A stretch of DNA of 47,784 bases, taken from Neisseria sp. (lineage in GTDB: Bacteria; Pseudomonadota; Gammaproteobacteria; Burkholderiales; Neisseriaceae). The stretch spans positions 1 to 47,784 of the forward strand of contig NZ_JAUNHL010000019.1 of NCBI RefSeq assembly GCF_030523955.1, written 5' to 3'. The position numbers and the translations under genes were made by a program. The notes beneath the pieces were generated by a model. It searched no databases. It worked only from the letters and a program-made list of their open reading frames with translations, and was not told the DNA's origin. Shown in pieces: positions 16,745 through 24,377 of this stretch (position 1 is the first letter of the stretch; each line of letters opens with the position of its first letter).

Positions 16745-16756
16745 GGCCTGTCTGAA
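16745..16756 (+). repeat. DUS variant (first base G)
   Basis: GGCCTGTCTGAA differs from the main form only in its first base. The same variant occurs at 17144, 18934 and 29032. Confidence 0.8.
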
Positions 16757-16795
16757 AACGTGCATACGTTTTTTATTTCGAGTAGGAGCATCTGA

Positions 16796-17119
16796 ATGAC
16801 AGATTGTATTTTTTGCAAAATCGCATCCAAACAAATTCCTGCCGGCGTGGTCTATGAAGATGATGAAATGCTATGTTTCAAAGACATCAATCCGGCCGCG
16901 CCTGTTCACCTTTTGCTGATTCCGAAAGTGCATTTCGATTCGTTGGCGCATGCCGGGCCAGAGCATGAGGCGCTGTTGGGCAAAATGATGATGAAGGTAC
17001 CGCAAATTGCGGCGCAAGCAGGGTTGGACAACGGCTTTAAAACCCAAATCAATACCGGAAAAGGCGGCGGGCAGGAAGTGTTCCATCTGCACATTCATAT
17101 TATGGGCCGCCCGGTGTAA
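16796..17119 (+). CDS. hinT: HIT-family purine nucleotide phosphoramidase (HinT-like)
   Basis: The 107-residue cytoplasmic protein has CIFCKIASKQIPAGVVYEDD at the N-terminus and the histidine triad in HLHIHIMGR near the C-terminus, as in HinT-type nucleoside phosphoramidases. Its place directly before tatABC is, as far as I recall, kept in other Neisseria species. The ATG at 16796 follows an AGTAGGAG site. Confidence 0.94.
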   Translation: MTDCIFCKIASKQIPAGVVYEDDEMLCFKDINPAAPVHLLLIPKVHFDSLAHAGPEHEALLGKMMMKVPQIAAQAGLDNGFKTQINTGKGGGQEVFHLHIHIMGRPV

Positions 17120-17143
17120 ACCGCATGATGCGGGTAGGTTTGA

Positions 17144-17155
17144 GGCCTGTCTGAA
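17144..17155 (+). repeat. DUS variant between hinT and tatA
   Basis: GGCCTGTCTGAA, one mismatch at the first base. Confidence 0.8.
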
Positions 17156-17222
17156 AATAGCGGCAGGTTTGCCTGTTGAAAGAAAAAAGATTAAGCAAGT
17201 TTGAAAATTAAGGAAGTAAATT

Positions 17223-17432
17223 ATGGGTAGTTTTTCTATTTGGCACTGGCTGGTGGTGCTGGTGATTGTGGTGTTGGTGTTCGGTACCAAAAAATTGCGC
17301 AATGTCGGCAAAGATTTGGGCGGTGCGGTACACGATTTCAAGCAGGGTTTGAACGAAGGTTCTGAGGCTGAAAATGCCAAAAAGAAAGATGATGTTATCG
17401 AGCATCAGTCTGATAAAGACAAACAGGCCTAA
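17223..17432 (+). CDS. tatA: Twin-arginine translocase subunit TatA
   Basis: TatA polymerises to form the pore that moves folded twin-arginine proteins across the inner membrane. The 69-residue product has one N-terminal membrane helix ([20 protein letters not shown]). After a short hinge comes the amphipathic helix with [17 protein letters not shown], then an acidic/basic tail. TatB starts four bases after its stop, so the two are coupled. The start follows AGGAAG. Confidence 0.96.
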   Translation: MGSFSIWHWLVVLVIVVLVFGTKKLRNVGKDLGGAVHDFKQGLNEGSEAENAKKKDDVIEHQSDKDKQA

Positions 17433-17436
17433 GTAA

Positions 17437-18003
17437 ATGTTTGAATTCGGCTTCAGCGAATTATTGCTGATAGGCGCCGTAGCCTTAGTGGTTTTGGGGC
17501 CGGAACGTTTGCCGCAAGTAGCGCGTGCGGCAGGTTTTTGGCTGGGTAAAATCCGCTCTTATGTCGATTCGGTAAAAAGCGAATTGAACCGCCAGGTGGA
17601 GGCAGCCGAATTGCGCGAAGTGAAAGAAAGTGTAGAATCGGCGGCCCAATCACTGCGGGAAAGCGTGCAGGATATAAACCGTTCGGCTACCAGCGAAGTG
17701 AATGCGCTTGCGGATGGTTTGGATGTGCGCCCGGCGTGGGAGCGTTTGCCTGCGCAGAAGACACCGGCCGATTTCGGTGTGGATGAACAGGGTAGGCCGC
17801 TGGAGAATGGTGAAAATGGCGGGCAGGACACAGATTCTCACGAAGGCGAAGATTTATATGCCTTTGACTTTCCCGATTTTTCCGATCCCGAACCCACGAT
17901 CCGGCATATGGTATCGTTGCGCCGTCAGGCAATGATGAGGCAGCGGGATATGCGGCCGAAATATCGGGCGAGGCCTAAACTGAGGGTGCGCAGCGGGCGC
18001 TGA
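17437..18003 (+). CDS. tatB: Twin-arginine translocase subunit TatB
   Basis: TatB joins TatC in the receptor for twin-arginine signal peptides. The 188-residue product starts MFEFGFSELLLIGAVALVVLG, with the Glu in the membrane helix that marks TatB, and then PERLPQVARAAGFWLGKI. A long charged helix follows, and the C-terminal third is unstructured with a very basic Arg-rich end. Length is within the range for neisserial TatB. A DUS hairpin separates it from tatC. Confidence 0.94.
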   Translation: MFEFGFSELLLIGAVALVVLGPERLPQVARAAGFWLGKIRSYVDSVKSELNRQVEAAELREVKESVESAAQSLRESVQDINRSATSEVNALADGLDVRPAWERLPAQKTPADFGVDEQGRPLENGENGGQDTDSHEGEDLYAFDFPDFSDPEPTIRHMVSLRRQAMMRQRDMRPKYRARPKLRVRSGR

Positions 18004-18012
18004 TTTTCTGAG

Positions 18013-18058
18013 AAATGCCTGTCTGAAAACGAATCTTAATGGTTTCAGACAGGCATTT
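18013..18058 (+). terminator. DUS inverted pair inside the tat operon
   Basis: Facing DUS copies with a 16-base loop are followed by TTTT, between tatB and tatC. If active it would lower tatC expression relative to tatA and tatB, an attenuator-like arrangement. Confidence 0.55.
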
Positions 18059-18855
18059 TGGAGAGAGCGGTATCCGAATATACGGTATTGACTGCTGCCG
18101 ATTTTCCTGATGGATATAAAGAAGTGTCTGAACAAACTCTGGTCGAACATTTGATTGAACTGCGCCGCCGGCTGGTCTGGACGGTAGCAGTGCTGCTGTT
18201 GAGCTTTCTGGCCTTGATGCCGTTTTCGCAACAGCTGTATACCTTTGTGGCGCAGCCCTTGATGGCAAGCTTGCCGCAGAGCACCAGCATGATCGCCACC
18301 GATGTGATTGCGCCGTTTTTTGTGCCGGTAAAGGTAACTTTGATGACGGCATTTTTATTGTCGTTGCCGCATACGCTTTACCAAATTTGGGCTTTTGTCG
18401 CTCCCGGGCTGTACCGGCATGAGAAGCGGTTGATTTTCCCGCTGGTGTTTTCCAGTATTTTTTTGTTTGCCTGCGGTATGGCGTTTGCTTACTTTCTGGT
18501 GTTTCCGGTGATTTTTCAGTTTCTGGCCAAGGTAACGCCGGTGGGGGTGAGTATGGCTACCGATATCGATAAGTATTTGTCGTTTGTTTTGGGTATGTTT
18601 GTGGCATTCGGCGCAACTTTTGAGGTACCCATCGTGGTGATTTTGTTGCACCGCATGGGTGTGGCTTCATTGGAACAGCTGAAGAAAGCGCGGCCTTATG
18701 TGATTGTCGGGGCGTTTGTGGTGGCGGCCGTTATTACGCCGCCGGATGTGCTGTCGCAAACCCTGATGGCGATACCGCTGATTGTGTTGTATGAGGCGGG
18801 TTTATTGTTTGCGCCTTTGTTTAAACCTGTGCAAATGCCGGAACAGAGTGAATAA
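18058..18855 (+). CDS. tatC: Twin-arginine translocase subunit TatC
   Basis: TatC is the six-helix membrane core that binds twin-arginine signals. It shows the N-terminal signature TLVEHLIELRRRLVWT, FVAPGLYRHEKRLIFP, and DIDKYLSFVLGMFVAFGATF, all highly conserved. The exact start is unclear because no in-frame ATG exists. The frame opens at a TTG (18058), has another TTG at 18088, and a GTG at 18124 that would give MSEQTLVEHL, a family-like N-terminus of 243 residues in total. A good GGAGAG site at 18060-18065 is instead correctly spaced from a GTA codon at 18070. The coordinates given are the longest frame. Confidence 0.9.
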   Translation: MERAVSEYTVLTAADFPDGYKEVSEQTLVEHLIELRRRLVWTVAVLLLSFLALMPFSQQLYTFVAQPLMASLPQSTSMIATDVIAPFFVPVKVTLMTAFLLSLPHTLYQIWAFVAPGLYRHEKRLIFPLVFSSIFLFACGMAFAYFLVFPVIFQFLAKVTPVGVSMATDIDKYLSFVLGMFVAFGATFEVPIVVILLHRMGVASLEQLKKARPYVIVGAFVVAAVITPPDVLSQTLMAIPLIVLYEAGLLFAPLFKPVQMPEQSE

Positions 18856-18866
18856 AATATCATCTG

Positions 18867-18910
18867 AATAATCAGGAGGCTGGCAAAAGCTTCCTGATTA
18901 TTTGTTTTTG
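18867..18910 (+). terminator. tat operon terminator
   Basis: A stem of about 14 bp (AATAATCAGGAGGC with GCTTCCTGATTATT, one G-U) is followed by TTGTTTTTG. Confidence 0.85.
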
Positions 18911-18933
18911 TGATGGATATTTGCAAAAGCCTT

Positions 18934-18945
18934 GGCCTGTCTGAA
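18934..18945 (+). repeat. DUS variant after the tat operon
   Basis: GGCCTGTCTGAA, first-base variant. Confidence 0.78.
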
Positions 18946-18986
18946 AAGAGAATAATGCTTAAACGGACTCTAAAGTAGATTGCTTC

Positions 18987-19093
18987 TATAGCGGATTAAC
19001 TTAACTTTCGCTACGGCGTTGCTACGCCTTGCCGTACTACTTGTACTGTCTGCGGCTTGCTGCCTTGTATCGGAAATGTGTGAATCCGCTATA
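18987..19093. repeat. Correia-type element (CREE), short form, 107 bp
   Basis: Almost identical in sequence, and equal in length, to the element at 1017-1123, in the same orientation. It begins TATAGCGGATTAACTTAAC and ends TGAATCCGCTATA. Confidence 0.88.
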
Positions 19094-19145
19094 TATAACG
19101 GATTTAATTAATTTTCCCCACAGGCTTGCTATTCAATCCGCTATA
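19094..19145. repeat. CREE remnant abutting the previous element, 52 bp
   Basis: It starts TATAACGGATTTAATTAATT and ends TTCAATCCGCTATA, so both ends are kept but the interior is almost gone. It is directly joined to the element before it. The stretch 19146-19380 has no gene; it is the probable promoter region of the next operon. Confidence 0.65.
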
Positions 19146-19380
19146 AGTGAAACGGCCCATAATGGGGCAGGGAGACGAAGCCAAAAGTGATATCGATAGC
19201 ATAAACCGATTTGGTTGCTTGGGTGGCCGGCAATGTTCTTTCATGGTTTAAGCAGACAACAAGGCATGACTTTATGGTGCTTTACGATAAAAGTTGTGCG
19301 GATTGAGCGGGTAAACCCGAATGGTTTTTTATTTTGGTATAAAATAACGGATTTTTAAAGCGCAAGGCGTTGGCAAACAT

Positions 19381-19737
19381 ATGGCTGTTTTTGAAAAACA
19401 TTGGTCGCATCCGGTGGCGGTAATCAGTTTGTGCAGCTTGATTGCGCTGAGCCTTGCTTGGGAATTATGGCTCTCGCCGCTGCGGCCGGGTGGCTCTTGG
19501 TTGGCTTTGAAAGCTTTGCCGCTGTGTTTGCCGTTGGCCGGTATTTTGAAAGGTAAGCTTTATACTTTTCAATGGTCGAGCTTATTGATTTTGTTTTATG
19601 TTGCCGAAGCAGTCATGCGCTTGTTTGATGCGGCTTGGGCCAGCCGGCTGTGTGCGCTGGCTGCTTTGTGTTTGAGTACGGTATTTTTTATTTCGTGTTT
19701 GGCCTTTGCCAAACAACACAAGAAAGGTGCTGCGTGA
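19381..19737 (+). CDS. DUF2069-family membrane protein
   Basis: The 118-residue protein has about four membrane segments. The stretch LPLCLPLAGILKGKLYTFQWSSLLI with FYVAEAVMRL matches what I remember of the DUF2069 family. No biochemical function is known. The GTG start of the following oligosaccharyltransferase gene overlaps its stop codon (GTGA), so the two are translationally coupled. Confidence 0.82.
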   Translation: MAVFEKHWSHPVAVISLCSLIALSLAWELWLSPLRPGGSWLALKALPLCLPLAGILKGKLYTFQWSSLLILFYVAEAVMRLFDAAWASRLCALAALCLSTVFFISCLAFAKQHKKGAA

Positions 19738-21569
19738 GCAGAATAACAACCTACGACCGCAATTCCGACGTTTCTTTGTTAACCTTCGGCTTTGCGCTGA
19801 TTTGTATTACCCCGTTTATGTCGATTTGGCGGCAGGGGCCTTTATCGAGTTTTTACTTGGAAAGCGGCTCATTGCTGTTTGCACTGATCTTGGTGTTGAC
19901 AAGTGCGTTGGCCGGAAAAATGAATGTGCGCTTACCGGCCAATAGTGTGTATTTTTTGTTGTTGGCAGCCTTCTGGTGGGCGCAGGCACGGATAATGGCG
20001 CTACCGTTTCCAGGTGTAAGCGATATGGCTGTGTGGTCGTTTGCGGTGATTGCGCTGCTGGCTTGGGCTTGCCGTGGTTGGGTAGTTTCGGTCGGGCAAG
20101 ATAAGGTCGGCGCCGTATTGGCTTGGGCTTTGGTTGTCGGATCGCTGTTGCAGTCAGTGGTGTGTATTTTGCAATTTGGCGGTTGGTCGGATCATTTTAG
20201 CGGATATATTTTAACCAGCAGCGCCAATAATGTGATGGGACAGTTGGCACAACGCAACCACCTCGGCCATTATCTGATGTGGGGAGTGATTTCGGCTGCT
20301 TATCTGTGGGCGCAGAAGCGTGTGCCGGACTGGCTCGGTGCGGTGCTGGTCGTGTATTTGGCGGCTACGCTCGGTATGGTCAATTCGCGCACCCTGTTTA
20401 TTTATATTTTCATGCTGGCTCTGCTGGTATTGTTTTGGCGCTGGCGTGCGGGTAAAGAAGCGGCGCGTATGATGTGGGTGATGTTGTTTGCGCTGGCAAT
20501 AGTGGTGTTGGTACAACTTTCCTTTGATAAATTGATGGCGCTGTTGCAGATTGATTACGTCAGCGCAATTGATAGGGTGGCCAATAAGGAGATTGTTGCT
20601 TCACCGAGAGCGGTAGAACGCAGCCGGGCGTGGACGGTATTTTTGACTGCCCCATTGTGGGGCCATGGTTGGCAGTCTTATTCCGAGCAGGGTTTTTTGG
20701 TGAATGCGTTTGCTACCGGTTGGCGCTATGATTCGGCCAGTGTGCTGTTTACTCATAGCCATAATATCGTTTTGCAATTACTTACCGAAATGGGGGCCAT
20801 CGGTACATTGTTGGTATTCGGTGGGTTGGCTTGGGTGTTGTCGGGGTATTTTAAACGGCCGTTGTCGCAAACATCATTGCTGCCGCTTGCTTTACTAACG
20901 GTGACGCTTTGTCATTCGATGCTGGAGTATCCGCTGTGGTATGTGTATTTTTTGGTGCCGTTCGGCATTATGCTGAGCCTTCAGCCGGTTGGTGAAGAAA
21001 AAGCGGTTGCGAACCGAATTATAGATGGGCGCCCGGCAATGGTCGTGCGCTGGGGAACCGCTTTGGTGTCGGTGTTCTTGATTACCGGGATAGTGAGGTT
21101 GGCTTTTGTATACAGTGAATTGGTGAAATTTGATACGGTGTTGAAAACCGATACGCCGCAGCAGGTAGCTGAGAAAATCGATGGATTGTTGCGCATCGAG
21201 CGTAGCGAGCCGATGCTGCGCTACTATGCTCAATTATCGCTTAACCGCCGTGCTTCACCGGCTGATCCTGTCATCCAACCGTGGGCAGTAAGGGCGGCAG
21301 AGCAGGCCATGGTGTTCAGGCCGTATGCAAACGCCCATACGGTGGGACTTTATCTTTACCGTAATGGCGATAAGGAGGCAGGCAGCCGCTGGATGAGGCG
21401 TATGTATGAGTATTATCCGAGCCAGATGCCTTATTATGCATCGGTAATCGATGCCAATCAGAATTTTAAAGGTTTGCGTCCGCAGTTGGATGAGGCGTGT
21501 GCACAATATGCCAAGGTCAATCCCGAGCAGAAATGTCCGGCGCCGGCTGCTAACAGCCAAATAAAATAA
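19734..21569 (+). CDS. pglL: PglL-type O-oligosaccharyltransferase (first copy)
   Basis: Polytopic inner-membrane protein of 611 residues with about 12 hydrophobic segments in the first 430 residues and a soluble C-terminal part. In Neisseria, PglL transfers lipid-linked oligosaccharide to Ser of pilin and periplasmic proteins. Here GQLAQRNHLGHYLMWG (about residue 169) and THSHNIVLQLLTEMGAIGT (about 340) match the Wzy_C/PglL signature. The His of the second motif corresponds to the one reported essential in meningococcal PglL. LCHSMLEYPLWYVYFLVPFG follows. I chose GTG 19734, coupled to the upstream gene, with AAAGG before it. The specificity could also be O-antigen ligation or polymerisation. 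Confidence 0.85.
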   Translation: MSRITTYDRNSDVSLLTFGFALICITPFMSIWRQGPLSSFYLESGSLLFALILVLTSALAGKMNVRLPANSVYFLLLAAFWWAQARIMALPFPGVSDMAVWSFAVIALLAWACRGWVVSVGQDKVGAVLAWALVVGSLLQSVVCILQFGGWSDHFSGYILTSSANNVMGQLAQRNHLGHYLMWGVISAAYLWAQKRVPDWLGAVLVVYLAATLGMVNSRTLFIYIFMLALLVLFWRWRAGKEAARMMWVMLFALAIVVLVQLSFDKLMALLQIDYVSAIDRVANKEIVASPRAVERSRAWTVFLTAPLWGHGWQSYSEQGFLVNAFATGWRYDSASVLFTHSHNIVLQLLTEMGAIGTLLVFGGLAWVLSGYFKRPLSQTSLLPLALLTVTLCHSMLEYPLWYVYFLVPFGIMLSLQPVGEEKAVANRIIDGRPAMVVRWGTALVSVFLITGIVRLAFVYSELVKFDTVLKTDTPQQVAEKIDGLLRIERSEPMLRYYAQLSLNRRASPADPVIQPWAVRAAEQAMVFRPYANAHTVGLYLYRNGDKEAGSRWMRRMYEYYPSQMPYYASVIDANQNFKGLRPQLDEACAQYAKVNPEQKCPAPAANSQIK

Positions 21570-21592
21570 AACAGTAATGAGAATAAGCGTGA

Positions 21593-21604
21593 TGCCTGTC
21601 TGAA
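21593..21604 (+). repeat. DNA uptake sequence between the two pglL paralogues
   Basis: Exact 12-mer 24 bases after the first pglL copy. Confidence 0.9.
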
Positions 21605-21636
21605 AGGAAAAATGGCCGCGTTATAGGGAAAATGTC

Positions 21637-23484
21637 ATGGATTTATTAGACTCTTCAAACAAACCATTGTTATCCGGATGGAAAGCACTACCGTTGTGGT
21701 TGATGTTTTCAGTATTGGCGGTGATCAGCTTTTCCTTCCCTTGGGGGGAGGATCATCTTTACTACTTTTATGTACAGCAGTTGCCGCTGGTAGCTTCATT
21801 GCTGTTGTTTGTCGGTACGGCCTTCAGCGGCGGCCTGAAAATCAAAGTGCCCTTGGGTTTTTATTATTTTGCCGTGGCCGCCGTATTTGTCTGGTGGCAG
21901 GCGAGGGTGCTGCATCTTCCCTTAACAGGGCCGAATGACTCCGCCGCTGCCGCGTTGCTGATCTGCGGGTTTCTCTATTGGGCGGTAAAAGGCTTATCGG
22001 CTAAATACGGCCAGCAGCAGGTTTTGACTATAATCGCTTGGTTGCTGTTAATCGGTTCTTTACTGCAAAGCATGGTGGCGATTTTGCAGTTAACCGAATG
22101 GATGGCGCCTTGGGGCGGCTATATTTTCTATTCCGGCGGCGAGTCTTCAGGCCAGATAGGCCAACGTAACCATTTGGGCCATTACATGATGTGGGGCATT
22201 TTGTCGACTGCTTATTTGTGGTCGGCTAGGAAAATGTCATCTGTTTTGGCGGTTATTTGCTTGCTGGCATTGGCATTGGTGTTGGGCTTCGTCCGCTCGC
22301 GCACGATTTTTGTTTACTTGATGGCGATTTTGCCGTTGGTGCCGCTATTGTGGTTTAAGGTTTCGCGTAAAGCAGCGGGGATTTTGCTGTTTGCTTTGGC
22401 CTTGGTAGGCCTGATGCAAGTGGTGTCGCCCATGCTGGTTACCTCTTTTGTGCGCAGTGATTTTGAATCGGCGTTGCAACGTGCCGGTGGTTCCGGTTTT
22501 GCGCATTCCGGCCGTTATTACGAATGGCTGAAAGCTTGGGAGGCGTTTAAAAGCGCACCGTGGCTCGGACACGGTTGGGATGGCTTTGCTTATCAAAGCT
22601 TTTTGATTAACAATTCACCCGAAGGTTACCGCCCGTATGATACTTCGGTATTGTTTACTCACTGTCATAATCTGATCCTGCAATTGCTGGCCACCGTTGG
22701 GGGCGTCGGTACCTTGATTCTGGCAGGTGGTTTTGTAGTGGTAGCCGTGATCAGCTTGAAAAAGGGATTCACACAAGCAAGCGGCTTTGTGTTGGCCATG
22801 TTATTGGTAAGCCTTTGCCACAGTATGCTGGAATATCCGTTGTGGTACCTTTATTTTCTGGTGATGTTTACTATTTTGTTTGCTTTGTTGGGCGAGGATG
22901 CACAAGTGGTGTCGTCTGTTGCAGAGGATGCAAGCAAGCAAATGATTACCAAAGCAGGTTTCGCCGGTTTTGTTGCGGTGATGGTGGTTTTGGTTGGCAT
23001 GTTCCGCTTGGAATATACCTATTACCGCATGGCCATTCAGCCGGAAGCAGCGAATCTGAGCCGTGAAGATGCATGGGCGAAAGAAACCGGTAAGATGATG
23101 TATCTTTACAATAACGAATCGTTATTGAAACTGAATACTCTGATGCGCCTGGCAATGAAAACAGGTGATCTGGCCTACATGAAAGAGGTGCCGGATTGGG
23201 CAATACGGGTGCACAGCGAATTAGCCGTTCAGCGACCGTACAGCCTGGCTTTTTATCATGGGCTTTATCTCGAACGGCAGGGCAAACATCAGGAGGCTTT
23301 GGCATGGCTGGACAAAGTTTACCGCTATTATCCCGAGCTGATGAGCAAATATGCTAATGCATTGCAGCAAGATGCGCGGTTTGCCCAGCTTTATCCTCAG
23401 GCCAAGCAGGCATGCGCGGATATAGCGAGGATATTGCCGGATATGCAGCGTTGCGAATGGCAACAAGCTGCTTCCGATAAATGA
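21637..23484 (+). CDS. PglL-like oligosaccharyltransferase / O-antigen-ligase family (second copy)
   Basis: The 615-residue polytopic protein is a clear paralogue of the preceding gene. It has the same layout, GQIGQRNHLGHYMMWG near residue 172, THCHNLILQLLATVGGVGT near 341, and LCHSMLEYPLWYLYFLVMF near 395. The proposed catalytic His is kept; the loop reads HCHN instead of HSHN. The N-terminal third and the C-terminal soluble part are more different than the motif region, so this is an old duplication, not a recent copy. It may glycosylate a different target or act on lipooligosaccharide. It starts 67 bp after the first copy with an AGGGA site. Confidence 0.83.
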   Translation: MDLLDSSNKPLLSGWKALPLWLMFSVLAVISFSFPWGEDHLYYFYVQQLPLVASLLLFVGTAFSGGLKIKVPLGFYYFAVAAVFVWWQARVLHLPLTGPNDSAAAALLICGFLYWAVKGLSAKYGQQQVLTIIAWLLLIGSLLQSMVAILQLTEWMAPWGGYIFYSGGESSGQIGQRNHLGHYMMWGILSTAYLWSARKMSSVLAVICLLALALVLGFVRSRTIFVYLMAILPLVPLLWFKVSRKAAGILLFALALVGLMQVVSPMLVTSFVRSDFESALQRAGGSGFAHSGRYYEWLKAWEAFKSAPWLGHGWDGFAYQSFLINNSPEGYRPYDTSVLFTHCHNLILQLLATVGGVGTLILAGGFVVVAVISLKKGFTQASGFVLAMLLVSLCHSMLEYPLWYLYFLVMFTILFALLGEDAQVVSSVAEDASKQMITKAGFAGFVAVMVVLVGMFRLEYTYYRMAIQPEAANLSREDAWAKETGKMMYLYNNESLLKLNTLMRLAMKTGDLAYMKEVPDWAIRVHSELAVQRPYSLAFYHGLYLERQGKHQEALAWLDKVYRYYPELMSKYANALQQDARFAQLYPQAKQACADIARILPDMQRCEWQQAASDK

Positions 23485-23678
23485 TACTTGGATTGTAAAG
23501 GCGGTTGCCTTCATTGAAAAAAAGCGCAAAAGCCTTGGGAAATATGCTACCTAACCCAATGTAAGCCATGTTAAGATTAAGCGCGTTCCGACTTAAGGGA
23601 GGCCTGCCTGAAAGGGCTTATAGCCGGCAGGTACGACTTTGGAACAATATTGAATAAAGAACAAAAAAGGATAGCACA

Positions 23679-24359
23679 ATGAGCCGTGTTTTATTGGTAG
23701 ATGATGACGCGTTATTGACCGAATTGCTGACAGAATATTTAACCGCAGAAGGCTTGAATGTACACAGCGTGCCCGACGGCGAGGCAGGCGTACAGGAAAT
23801 TTTGTCCGGCCAATACGATGTGGTCGTGTTGGATTCCATGATGCCGAAGATGAATGGCTTGGACGTGCTGAAAAATGTCCGCAGCCAGAGCACCATTCCA
23901 ATTATCATGTTGACCGCTAAGGGCGACGATATCGATCGCATCATCGGCTTGGAAATGGGTGCCGACGATTATGTGCCTAAGCCGTGTACTCCCCGTGAAT
24001 TGTTGGCACGAATCAACGCTATTTTGCGCCGTGCGCAAAATTCCGCCAATGATCAAGGCGGTGCACCCAATAGTATTTCGGTAAGCGATGTGACACTCTA
24101 TCCTGCCAAGCGCCAGGCTACCATTAAAGAAGCGCCACTGGAATTGACCAGTACCGAATTTAATTTGTTGGAAGTGCTGATGCGTCATGCCGGCCAAGTA
24201 GTCAGCAAAGAGACTTTGTCTATTGAAGCTTTGGATCGCAAGCTGGCTAAGTTCGACCGTAGTATTGATGTACATATTTCCAGTATCCGTCATAAACTCG
24301 GTGATGCCTCTTTGATTCAAACAGTTCGCGGTTTGGGTTATTTATTTGTTAAAAACTGA
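23679..24359 (+). CDS. misR: Response regulator, OmpR/CpxR type
   Basis: Envelope-stress response regulator of 226 residues. The receiver domain has the acidic pair in LLVDDDALL, the phospho-acceptor Asp52 in VVVLDSMMPKMNG, and the Lys of MLTAKGDD. A C-terminal winged helix ends SIRHKLGDASLIQTVRGLGYLF. The sensor gene follows after 18 bp. By family and order this is the neisserial MisR/MisS (CpxRA-like) system, which in the meningococcus controls envelope genes. Upstream, 23485-23678 has no gene, and a DUS-like GGCCTGCCTGAA at 23601 with one more mismatch. Confidence 0.92.
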   Translation: MSRVLLVDDDALLTELLTEYLTAEGLNVHSVPDGEAGVQEILSGQYDVVVLDSMMPKMNGLDVLKNVRSQSTIPIIMLTAKGDDIDRIIGLEMGADDYVPKPCTPRELLARINAILRRAQNSANDQGGAPNSISVSDVTLYPAKRQATIKEAPLELTSTEFNLLEVLMRHAGQVVSKETLSIEALDRKLAKFDRSIDVHISSIRHKLGDASLIQTVRGLGYLFVKN

Positions 24360-24377
24360 TTGAGAACAGCCATTTAA

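Noticed and set aside
21612-21626. Five-codon leader peptide (ATG GCC GCG TTA TAG) before the second pglL copy
   Set aside because: It has a ribosome-site-like AAGGAA, but at this length it is easily due to chance and no attenuator structure accompanies it.
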